Positions 6,729 to 12,958 of a DNA stretch of 22,150 nt are shown one piece after another. The position numbers and the translations under genes are program-made. Numbering within the stretch: the stretch's first letter is position 1; the number at the start of each line of letters is the position of its first letter. This DNA comes from Gaiellasilicea sp035553355. Its GTDB lineage: Bacteria; Actinomycetota; Thermoleophilia; Gaiellales; Gaiellaceae. The stretch is taken from positions 1-22,150 of the forward strand of contig DATMJW010000067.1 in the NCBI GenBank assembly GCA_035553355.1, in the 5' to 3' direction. The notes beneath the pieces are model-generated. The model had not been told where the DNA came from. It did no database searches and was given only the letters and a program-made list of their open reading frames with translations.

Positions 6729-7351
6729 TGGCCGGCGCAGGCGACGGCCTCGTCGAGCGCCTGCGCGCCGCGGGACAGCCGATCGGCGACGTCTACCTCA
6801 CGCGCGGGGAGATCGCGCAGCGGGTCCGGGAGCTCGGGGCCGCGCTCGCCGCCGACTACGCCGGCCGCGAGCCGCTGCTCGTGGCGCCGCTCAAGTCGAG
6901 CGCCGTCTTCCTCGCCGATCTCTCGAGAGCGCTGCCGGTGCCGCACCGGCTCGACTTCGTCGAGCTCGCCGCGTACAGCGGCGACGGCGGCTCCGTCCGC
7001 GTGGTCAAGGACCTCGACGCCGCCGTCGGCGGGCGCGACGTCGTCGTCGTCGAGGACGTCGTCGACACCGGCCTCACGCTCAACTTCCTCGTCCGCACGC
7101 TCTCCCTGCGGCAGCCGCGATCCGTTGCCGCGGTGACGCTGCTCGACCGGCCGTACCGGCGGCTCGTCGACGTCCCGCTCACGCAGATCGGCTTCACCGT
7201 GCCGGACGAGCTCTTCGCGGGGTACGGCCTCGGGCTGGACGAGCGCTGGCGCGCGCTCCCCGACCTGCACGTCGTCGAGGCACAGGAGCTGGCGCCGTCC
7301 CTCACCGGCGACCGCTTCCGGGACGACGAGCCCGAAGCCGCGGCCGCCTAG
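6728..7351 (+). CDS. hpt: Hypoxanthine/purine phosphoribosyltransferase family protein
   Basis: A 207-residue type I phosphoribosyltransferase. The PRPP-binding loop VVVVEDVVDTGLTL is at 105-118, with the two acidic residues followed by DTGxT. The N-terminal half shows YLTRGEIAQRVRELGAAL and LLVAPLKSSAVFLADLSRAL, the layout of HGPRT enzymes that salvage hypoxanthine or guanine to IMP or GMP. The GTG start overlaps the preceding TAG (TAGTG), so no separate ribosome site is needed. The C-terminal segment after about 165 (ELFAGYGLGLDERWRALPDL) fits HPRT, with a short acidic/Ala tail. Base specificity cannot be settled from sequence alone. Confidence 0.85.
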   Translation: MAGAGDGLVERLRAAGQPIGDVYLTRGEIAQRVRELGAALAADYAGREPLLVAPLKSSAVFLADLSRALPVPHRLDFVELAAYSGDGGSVRVVKDLDAAVGGRDVVVVEDVVDTGLTLNFLVRTLSLRQPRSVAAVTLLDRPYRRLVDVPLTQIGFTVPDELFAGYGLGLDERWRALPDLHVVEAQELAPSLTGDRFRDDEPEAAAA

Positions 7352-7370
7352 GCGCCGGCTCCGGACACAG

Positions 7371-7400
7371 AACCGGCCGCCGTGGAGCGGGCGGCCGGTT
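7371..7400. terminator. Hairpin terminator between hpt and the M23 peptidase gene
   Basis: AACCGGCCGCC at 7371-7381 pairs perfectly with 7390-7400, giving an 11-bp GC-rich stem with an 8-nt loop, 20 nt after the hpt stop. There is no T-tract, as is common in high-GC actinobacteria. A weaker 8-bp stem (7418-7425 with 7442-7449, GGAAAGAG/CTCTTTCC) lies nearer the convergent peptidase gene and could serve that strand. The rest of 7352-7495 holds nothing else I recognise apart from an AT-richer patch near 7453-7470. Confidence 0.6.
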
Positions 7401-7495
7401 CGTCGTCGGGAGACGAGGGAAAGAGCAGCCGGGTGTAGGCCCTCTTTCCTACTTGCAAATCATAAACGAAGGAGAGCCCTGTCGGGATACGGCCG

Positions 7496-8716
7496 CTACA
7501 GGTATCCCAGCGGATCGACCGCAGCGCCGTTCACGCGCACCTCGAAGTGCACGTGGGGGCCGGTCGAGTTGCCCGTGTTCCCGCTGTAGGCCACGAGCTG
7601 GCCCTGGGCAACGGTCTGCCCGATGCCGACGACGACGCTCGTGTTGTGTGCGTACGCGGTCGAGACCCCGTTCCCGTGGTCGACGACGACGAGGTTGCCG
7701 TAGCCACCCATCCAGCCGGCGACGATGACGGTGCCGGAGGCGGACGCGACGACGGGGGTGCCGTTCCCGACGGCGATGTCGATGCCCTCGTGCATGCGGC
7801 CCCACCGCCACCCGAACGGGCTCGTGAGGACGCCCTGCACCGGCCAGATGAAGCCCGATGACGAGCGCGCGGCGGCGGGCGCTGGCGCCGAGGCCGGCGC
7901 CGCAGCTGCGGCCGCGGCCGCCGCTGCCTGCGCGGCCTGGATCTTCGCGGCGAGCGCCGAGCTCTGCGCGAGCAGCCCCTCGACCTCGCGCAGGTAGTCC
8001 TCCTTCGCGATCTGCGTCGACTCGAGCGCCTGCTCCTTGTCGCGCCGCGCCGTCGCGAGCTCGCGCTGGCTCCACGCGAGACGGTCGCGGACCGCGCGCT
8101 GCTCGGCGGTGCGGGCGGCGACGGCGCGCGTCGTCTCCGCGACCTGCCGCCGCGTCTTGCGCGTCGCGTTCCGGGTCTCCTGCATCTCGCTCTTCGCCTG
8201 CGCGACCTCCTGGGCGACCCGCTCGTCCTGGCGGCCGATGTCGTTCAGGTACTCGAGCTGGTCGAGCATGTCGCTGAAGTTCGCGGCGGAGAGGACCACG
8301 GTGAGCGTCTCGAGCCGGTCGGCCGTGTAGATCTCGACCAGACGCTTGTTCAGGCGCTCCTGCGCCACCTTGTGCTGGCCCTGCAGGAAGAGGAGCCGCT
8401 TCGTCTGCAGCCGGTAGAGCTCGTTCAGGCGGTCGAGCTTGCGCTGGTGCAGCGCGAGCACGCTCTCGAGCGAGTCGAGGCGGCTCTCGGCGGCGGCGAC
8501 GTCGTCCTCGAGCGCGCGGATCTTCGCGGTCACCTGCTCGATCTGTGCGCTGAGGACGCCCTCCTTCGAGCGCGCGGCGTCGATCTTCTCCTCGAGGTTG
8601 TCGATGCGCGCGTCGATGATGCGCTTCTCGCGGTGCGCGTCCTGACCCGCAGCCGCAGCGGCGAGCATGAGCACGCCGAGGGCGCAGGCGAGCAGGAACG
8701 TGAGGCGGCGAGGCAC
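7496..8716 (-). CDS. Secreted coiled-coil M23 peptidase (murein hydrolase or activator)
   Basis: A 406-residue exported protein. Residues 2-27 (RRLTFLLACALGVLMLAAA then GQDA) form a signal peptide. A long charged coiled coil (about 30-260) follows, then an Ala/Pro-rich linker, then a C-terminal LytM/M23 domain. Zn ligands are intact: His309 and Asp313 in HEGID, and HVH at 388-390. The EnvC/NlpD-like layout suggests peptidoglycan cleavage or amidase activation during cell division. The start is uncertain. GTG 8716 gives a clean signal peptide; GTG 8767 would add 17 residues. A strong GGGAGGAGA at 8746-8754 sits between them without a usable start at normal spacing. It is convergent with hpt across a terminator. 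Confidence 0.85.
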   Translation of the reverse strand: MPRRLTFLLACALGVLMLAAAAAGQDAHREKRIIDARIDNLEEKIDAARSKEGVLSAQIEQVTAKIRALEDDVAAAESRLDSLESVLALHQRKLDRLNELYRLQTKRLLFLQGQHKVAQERLNKRLVEIYTADRLETLTVVLSAANFSDMLDQLEYLNDIGRQDERVAQEVAQAKSEMQETRNATRKTRRQVAETTRAVAARTAEQRAVRDRLAWSQRELATARRDKEQALESTQIAKEDYLREVEGLLAQSSALAAKIQAAQAAAAAAAAAAPASAPAPAAARSSSGFIWPVQGVLTSPFGWRWGRMHEGIDIAVGNGTPVVASASGTVIVAGWMGGYGNLVVVDHGNGVSTAYAHNTSVVVGIGQTVAQGQLVAYSGNTGNSTGPHVHFEVRVNGAAVDPLGYL

Positions 8717-8835
8717 GAGGGGCGTATTCGTCGGGGTCGCGACCGTCTCCTCCCGAGGCGGCCGCACCGCGAGTCTAGCGCGCTTTTCGGCAGATTTCGG
8801 TGACGACGCGAGTGAGCTCGCGACCTGCGCGGCTG

Positions 8836-9006
8836 CTAGAGCGGCCCGGGCTCTGGCACCGCGGGCGGCTGCGGCGGATCGAGCTCGCCGGGCGGCGGGT
8901 ACGGCTCCGGGATCTGCGGCGGCTGCGGCGGATCGAGCTCGCCGGGCGGCGGGTACGGCTCGGGGGTCTGCGGCGGCTGCGGGGGCTGCGGCTCGATGCC
9001 GCCTCT
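8836..9006 (-). pseudogene. Proline-rich tail in frame with the CcmI-like gene, cut off by a TAG
   Basis: Directly after the TAG that ends the CcmI-like gene, the same minus-strand frame stays open for 56 more codons. It encodes a proline-rich segment with an 18-residue repeat, PEPYPPPGELDPPQPPQ(I/T), ending VPEPGPL and a TAG. There is no ATG, GTG or TTG near its beginning, so it cannot easily be a separate gene. The regular repeat and clean ending suggest it was, or still is, the C-terminal tail of the upstream protein. The alternatives are a recent nonsense mutation, a sequencing error in the TAG, or stop-codon readthrough. The remaining 8717-8835 holds only upstream sequence of the M23 gene. 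Confidence 0.55.
8871..8978. repeat. Two-copy 54-bp tandem repeat (codes for the proline-rich tail)
   Basis: The run beginning GCGGCGGATCGAGCTCGCCG occurs at 8871 and again 54 nt later at 8925, with only a few differences near the end of each unit. The unit is exactly 18 codons in the proline-rich frame, so it is a coding repeat and not an intergenic element. Confidence 0.8.
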
Positions 9007-9354
9007 CTACCCCCGGTCGGCGTTCGAAACACGCGCGCGCGACGGCCGCTGCGCCTGCTCTCCCGCCCGCGGCTCGAGCGCGCGCAGCGCCTCCGCCGCC
9101 TCCCGGCGCAGCGGCCCCACGAGAGCACGGTAGTCCTCGTCGGTGATCGTCCCGGCGCGATGGTCGAACTCGAGCTCCTTCAACGCGGCGAGCGCGCGGT
9201 CGCGCACCTCGGCGAGCTCGAGCTGGCGGCGCTCGAGCTCCCCCGGCGCCTCGAGCGCGTCGTCGGCCGCGTCCGGCTCGCGCAGGAACGGCAGCGCGAC
9301 GGCGACGACGCAGGCCGCCGCGAGGAGCGCGCCGAGGACGAGCGCGAGCGTCAC
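9007..9354 (-). CDS. Short CcmI-like cytochrome c biogenesis protein
   Basis: A 115-residue protein with one N-terminal membrane segment (LALVLGALLAAACVVAVALPFL, about 3-24). It is followed by a helical region with LALAEVRDRALAAL-like spacing and LEFDHRAGTITDEDYRALV near 61-79. This matches the N-terminal membrane part of CcmI/CycH, which holds apocytochrome c for haem ligation. The usual long TPR part is missing. The GTG start overlaps the ccmF TGA (GTGA), which ties it to the haem-ligation genes. The frame continues past its TAG into a proline-rich repeat, so the present stop may be a truncation. A short actinobacterial member with a different tail is the other possibility. Confidence 0.68.
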   Translation of the reverse strand: MTLALVLGALLAAACVVAVALPFLREPDAADDALEAPGELERRQLELAEVRDRALAALKELEFDHRAGTITDEDYRALVGPLRREAAEALRALEPRAGEQAQRPSRARVSNADRG

Positions 9355-11345
9355 GACTCCGCCGGCAGCCCGGCGCGGGCGTAGCGGGTCGCGAGCCGCC
9401 GCTGCTCACGCGCGTCGGGCCAGAGCGCGACCGCGGAGCCGAGCACGAACACGAGCCCGGCGAGCCAGATCAGGTTCACGAGCGGCTTGACGAAGACGCG
9501 GAAGTAGACGCTGCCGTCGGGGTTCACCTGCTCGGCGACGACGAACAGGTCTTCGGCCGTCACGAGGTCGCTGCGGATCCCGACCTCGTTCGTCACCTGT
9601 CGCTCCGCCGCGTACGCGTTCTTGCCCGCCTCGACGGTTCCGAGCGCCGCGCCGTCTCGCTCGACGTCCACGATCGCGCGTACCGCGGTCGCGTTCGCGA
9701 GCTCACGCTCCTCCAGGCGCTCGTAGGTGAGGCGGTAGTCGCCGACGGCGAGCGAGTCGCCGCGCGCGAGGCGCCCCTCGACGACGGTGTCGTAGGCGCT
9801 CGAGCCGGCGACGCCGACGGCGAGGAGGACGACGGCCGCGTGGACGACGTAGCCGCCGTAGCGGCGCCGGTTGCGCGCCACGAGCCCGGCGAAGGCACCC
9901 GGCCACGAGCCGCCGGCGAGCGATCGGCGCGCGCGCGTCCCGCGCACGAACTCGAGCACGATCGACGCGAGGACGAACGCCGAGAAGCTGTAGGCGATCA
10001 GCCCGGGGATCGAGGAGCCGGCTCCGAGCGGCAGGAGCGCGATGCCGGTGACGACGGCTGCCCCGAGCGGCCACGCGAACGTCGACGCGAGGCCGCGCAG
10101 CGACGCCCGCCGCCACGCGACGAGCGGGCCGATCCCCATCAGGAGCAGCAGCGGCAGCCCGAAGATCCGGAGGAAGAAGTTGTAGTACCCCTGCCCGACG
10201 ATGCGCTGCTCGCCGTAGACGAGCTCGTGCAGGATCGGGTACGCGACGCCCCACAGGATCGTCAGCGTGAGCGCGACGAGGAGGAGGTTGTTGTAGAGGA
10301 ACGTCGCCTCCCGCGAGACGAGCGACTCGAGCCGCGTCTTCGCGCGCAGCAGCGGCAGCCGCGCGTGGACGAGCGCGAGCGACCCGAACACGACGACACA
10401 GATGAAGCCGAGGAACCACGGCCCGATCGCGCCCTCCGTGAACGAGTGGATCGAGCTCACGATTCCCGAGCGCGTGAGGAAGGTGCCGAAGAGCGAGAGC
10501 CCGAACGCGAGCAGCACGAGGAGGACGTTCCACACCTTCAGCATCCCGCGCTTCTCCTGGATCATCACGGAGTGCAGGTACGCCGTGGCAGCGAGCCACG
10601 GCATCAGCGCGGCGTTCTCGACGGGATCCCAGGCGTAGTACCCGCCCCAGCCGATCTCCTCGTACGCCCAGTGCGAGCCGAGCAGCTGCCCCACCCCGAG
10701 CGACGTCCACGCGACGAGCGTCCACCGGCGGGTGGCGACGATCCACCGCTCGTCGGTGCGCCGGGCGAGCAGCGATCCGATCGCGAAGGCGAAGGGAACG
10801 GTGAGCCCGACGTAGCCGAGGTAGAGGAGCGGCGGGTGGGACATCATGTACGGGTTCTGCAGGCTCGGGTTGAGCCCGCGGCCGTCGAGCGGCGCGACCT
10901 GCGTCGCGAACGGCGACGCGATCGCGACGACGAGGAACGAGAAGAAGACCGCGACGCCTGCGAGGACCGGGACGACCCACGCGACGAGGTCGCGGGCGCT
11001 CCGCCGGTTGAGGAGGACGGCGGCCGCCGCGTACCCGGTCAGGATCAGGAGCCAGAGGAGGAGCGAGCCCTCCTGGCCGCCCCAGAACGCCGAGATCCTG
11101 TAGCCGAGGGGCAGCTCACGACTCGTGTGCGCCCACGCGTAGACGAACGAGAAGTCGCGGCGGACGAGCGCCGCGAGCAGCACCGCCGAGGCGACGAGCG
11201 TCGTCGCGAACGAGGCGACGAGCGCGTTCTGCGCGGAGAGCGCGAGCCGCCGCCGGCGGTAGCGGGCGGCGTAGGCGCCCGCGAGCCCCGCGTAGAGCGC
11301 GAGCCCGAGCGTGGCGACGAGCGCGGCGCGGCCGAGCTCGGGCAT
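9351..11345 (-). CDS. ccmF: Cytochrome c haem lyase subunit CcmF
   Basis: A 664-residue polytopic membrane protein of normal CcmF length. It shows FWGGQEGSLLLW near 88-98, the periplasmic His in MMSHPPLLYLGY near 167-178, and the tryptophan-rich WWD haem-handling motif WGGYYAWDPVENAALMPW at 233-250, then YLHSVMIQEKRGMLKVWN. More than ten hydrophobic segments are visible, and the C-terminal half includes a large extracytoplasmic region. CcmF transfers haem from CcmE to CXXCH motifs of apocytochromes c. The ATG follows the ccmE TAG with no gap (TAGATG), so the two are co-translated. ccmA, ccmB and ccmC are not in the window. Confidence 0.96.
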   Translation of the reverse strand: MPELGRAALVATLGLALYAGLAGAYAARYRRRRLALSAQNALVASFATTLVASAVLLAALVRRDFSFVYAWAHTSRELPLGYRISAFWGGQEGSLLLWLLILTGYAAAAVLLNRRSARDLVAWVVPVLAGVAVFFSFLVVAIASPFATQVAPLDGRGLNPSLQNPYMMSHPPLLYLGYVGLTVPFAFAIGSLLARRTDERWIVATRRWTLVAWTSLGVGQLLGSHWAYEEIGWGGYYAWDPVENAALMPWLAATAYLHSVMIQEKRGMLKVWNVLLVLLAFGLSLFGTFLTRSGIVSSIHSFTEGAIGPWFLGFICVVVFGSLALVHARLPLLRAKTRLESLVSREATFLYNNLLLVALTLTILWGVAYPILHELVYGEQRIVGQGYYNFFLRIFGLPLLLLMGIGPLVAWRRASLRGLASTFAWPLGAAVVTGIALLPLGAGSSIPGLIAYSFSAFVLASIVLEFVRGTRARRSLAGGSWPGAFAGLVARNRRRYGGYVVHAAVVLLAVGVAGSSAYDTVVEGRLARGDSLAVGDYRLTYERLEERELANATAVRAIVDVERDGAALGTVEAGKNAYAAERQVTNEVGIRSDLVTAEDLFVVAEQVNPDGSVYFRVFVKPLVNLIWLAGLVFVLGSAVALWPDAREQRRLATRYARAGLPAES

Positions 11346-11765
11346 CTAGCTCTCCGGCGCGTACTTCGACGGGCACTTCGTGATCAGCGTGCCCGGCACG
11401 GCGACGAAGACGCCGTCCTTCAGCTGCCCGTCGACCACGACGTCCCGGCCGCTGCGGAAGAGGTCCGGGACGGAGCCCGTGTAGAGGACCTCGACGCGGG
11501 TGCCGTCGTCGTCCTTGATGTTCCGCAGCTCGAACCGCAGGCCGTCGGCGTAGGCGTCACCGCGGGGGGCGCCGACGACGTGACCCGCGAGCGTGACCCG
11601 GTCGCTGCGGCCGGCGAGCTCGCTCGGCTGGATCATCGGGGTGCCGCCGCCGGCGATCGACGTGTAGAGCAGGAAGACGGCGAGCACCGCCGCGACCGAC
11701 AGTGCGATGACGAGGCGCGCAGGGCTGCGCGACGCGCCCTTCCCCGGGCCGGCAGGACGAGCCAT
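11346..11765 (-). CDS. ccmE: Haem chaperone CcmE, cysteine (CxxxY) variant
   Basis: A 139-residue CcmE. It has one N-terminal membrane anchor (about 17-36) and then an OB-fold beta-barrel with RVTLAGHVVG, LRFELRN, VEVLYTGSVPDLFRSGRDVVVDGQL and a C-terminal LITKCPSKYAPES. In the classical protein the haem is bound covalently by His in HxxxY; here the same place reads Cys131-Pro-Ser-Lys-Tyr135. Cys-type CcmE proteins are known from archaea and Desulfovibrio. The start is ATG 11765, with a TACGAT hexamer ending 8 nt upstream. ccmF begins immediately after its stop. The 80-aa unknown ends 20 nt upstream. Confidence 0.93.
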   Translation of the reverse strand: MARPAGPGKGASRSPARLVIALSVAAVLAVFLLYTSIAGGGTPMIQPSELAGRSDRVTLAGHVVGAPRGDAYADGLRFELRNIKDDDGTRVEVLYTGSVPDLFRSGRDVVVDGQLKDGVFVAVPGTLITKCPSKYAPES

Positions 11766-11773
11766 CGCAGGTG

Positions 11774-11779
11774 ATCGTA
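11774..11779 (-). promoter_or_regulatory. Possible -10 element of ccmE
   Basis: TACGAT on the minus strand ends 8 nt before the ccmE ATG, within the 20-nt gap after the upstream gene. No Shine-Dalgarno is visible in that gap. It is weaker evidence than the 6-7 nt cases elsewhere in the window, and ccmE may simply be transcribed from the gene upstream. Confidence 0.3.
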
Positions 11780-11785
11780 GCTGCG

Positions 11786-12028
11786 CTAGGCCGTCTCGGG
11801 CGCCGTCTCGCGGCGAGCCGGCACGCGGTACCCGTGGTCGTGGCAGAGCGATCCGGGCGAGTCCTCCGTGAGCGCGTCGCAGTAGCCCTTGCCGTAGGCG
11901 GCGCGCATGAAGGCGGCGACGACCTCGAGGCTCCACTCGGACACGTCGGCGGCCTCGCGCCACAGATCGGCGAGCCGGAGGTCGATGTCGAGCTCGAGAA
12001 GGTCGATTCGCGACGGGGCCTGTGCCAT
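11786..12028 (-). CDS. Conserved-looking 80-aa protein of unknown function
   Basis: I do not recognise this family. The 80 residues have no signal peptide or membrane segment. The first two thirds look helical (LLELDIDLRLADLWREAADV and WSLEVVAAFMRAAYGKGY). A C-terminal cluster Cys50, Cys62, His63, His65 (GYCDALTEDS then LCHDHGYRVP) could bind a metal. The frame stays open upstream, but the ATG at 12028 is chosen because TACCCT ends 7 nt before it, the leaderless pattern seen at neighbours. It lies directly upstream of ccmE on the same strand, so a link with cytochrome c maturation or metal handling is possible but unproven. Confidence 0.65.
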   Translation of the reverse strand: MAQAPSRIDLLELDIDLRLADLWREAADVSEWSLEVVAAFMRAAYGKGYCDALTEDSPGSLCHDHGYRVPARRETAPETA

Positions 12029-12035
12029 GCCGAAA

Positions 12036-12041
12036 AGGGTA
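12036..12041 (-). promoter_or_regulatory. Putative -10 element of the 80-aa gene / ccm operon
   Basis: TACCCT on the minus strand ends 7 nt before the ATG at 12028. It may drive the 80-aa gene together with ccmE, ccmF and the CcmI-like gene. Confidence 0.5.
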
Positions 12042-12085
12042 GGACCCCCATCGGACGACACGGCCGCCGCGGCCGAAACGGCCAC

Positions 12086-12108
12086 GGCCGGTGCTCTAAG
12101 CACCGGCC
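12086..12108. promoter_or_regulatory. 10-bp inverted repeat between divergent genes (possible operator)
   Basis: GGCCGGTGCT at 12086-12095 and its exact complement at 12099-12108 are separated by CTA. It sits in the 114-nt gap between two divergent genes. Neither gene ends here, so a terminator role is unlikely and a regulator binding site is more plausible. Confidence 0.45.
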
Positions 12109-12130
12109 ACGTCCGGACCGGCCGGTGCGG

Positions 12131-12136
12131 TAGCGT
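12131..12136 (+). promoter_or_regulatory. Putative -10 element of the endonuclease IV-like gene
   Basis: TAGCGT ends 6 nt before the ATG at 12143. No Shine-Dalgarno lies between, consistent with a leaderless mRNA. Confidence 0.5.
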
Positions 12137-12142
12137 GGCGCC

Positions 12143-12958
12143 ATGGGACGGATCCGCGTCGGGCCGGCCGACTGCCCTTCGCGCGAGTCCCCCGAGCTGG
12201 CCGTGGAACTGCTGGCCGCGCGCGGCTACGACGCCTGCGAGATCGGCCTCGAGAGCGGCTTCTGGCTCGACTACGGGTTCGCGGAGCGTCTCGGCGAGCT
12301 CGCGCGCGAGGCGGACATCGCGCTCTCGGTCCACGCGCCGCTCTTCGCGTTCCCGGGCCACCCCGACCCGAAGAAGTCGAGGATGGCGCTCGGTGCTCTA
12401 GACCGCTGCGCCGGCATCGCGACCGCGGCCGGTGCGGAGGTCGTGGTCATCCACCCCGGGTTCTGGCTCGGGCGGGAGCGGGAGCAGGCGCTCGCAGACG
12501 TCGCCGCCTCCCTCGACGCGCTCCGCGAGCGCCTCGTCGCGAAGGAGCGGCTGGTGCCGTTCGGGATCGAGGTGATGGGCCGCGTCCGCGAGCTCGGATC
12601 GGTCGACGACGTGGTCGAGCTCGCGGCGCGCGTCGACTTCGTCCGGCCGGTGCTCGACTTCGCGCACATGCACGCGACCTCGGACGGTGCGTTCGGCGAC
12701 GTCGAGCCGTTCGCCGCCGCGCTCGAGGCGGCGGACGCCGTCCTCGACGAGGGCGCGCCCTTCCACATCCACTTCTCGGACATCGCGTACGCGAACCGCA
12801 ACGAGACGAAGCACCTGCGCTACGGCGAAGGGACGCTCCGCGCCGATCCGCTCGCGGCCGCGCTCGAACGGTTCGAGCGCCCGGCGACCGTGATCTCGGA
12901 GTCGCCGGACGAAGCGTCGACGCTCGCGATCCGCGCCGCCCTGACCGGCCGCGCCTAG
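12143..12958 (+). CDS. Endonuclease IV / xylose isomerase-like TIM-barrel protein
   Basis: A 271-residue AP endonuclease family 2 TIM barrel. Candidate metal ligands follow the endonuclease IV order: His64 (SVHAPLFA), His104 (VIHPGFW), Glu143 (GIEVMGR), Asp172 and His175 (LDFAHMHA), His210 (FHIHFSDI), His224 (ETKHLRYGEG) and Glu253 (ISESPD). The Asp of the usual D-x-H pair is not where expected (Glu221/Thr222 are near it). If active, it would cut DNA at abasic sites; a sugar isomerase role is the main alternative because the fold is shared. The ATG at 12143 is preceded by a -10-like TAGCGT. It is convergent with the cyclase gene, sharing a CTAG at the stops. Confidence 0.75.
   Translation: MGRIRVGPADCPSRESPELAVELLAARGYDACEIGLESGFWLDYGFAERLGELAREADIALSVHAPLFAFPGHPDPKKSRMALGALDRCAGIATAAGAEVVVIHPGFWLGREREQALADVAASLDALRERLVAKERLVPFGIEVMGRVRELGSVDDVVELAARVDFVRPVLDFAHMHATSDGAFGDVEPFAAALEAADAVLDEGAPFHIHFSDIAYANRNETKHLRYGEGTLRADPLAAALERFERPATVISESPDEASTLAIRAALTGRA

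Noticed and set aside
7453..7495. AT-richer patch downstream of the M23 gene considered as a riboswitch or small gene
   Set aside because: It lies at the 3' side of the M23 gene, has no conserved RNA motif that I recognise, and the open frame there is antisense to the peptidase.
8871..8978. 54-bp tandem repeat considered as a CRISPR or intergenic repeat element
   Set aside because: Only two copies, no spacers, and the period is exactly 18 codons in the proline-rich frame.
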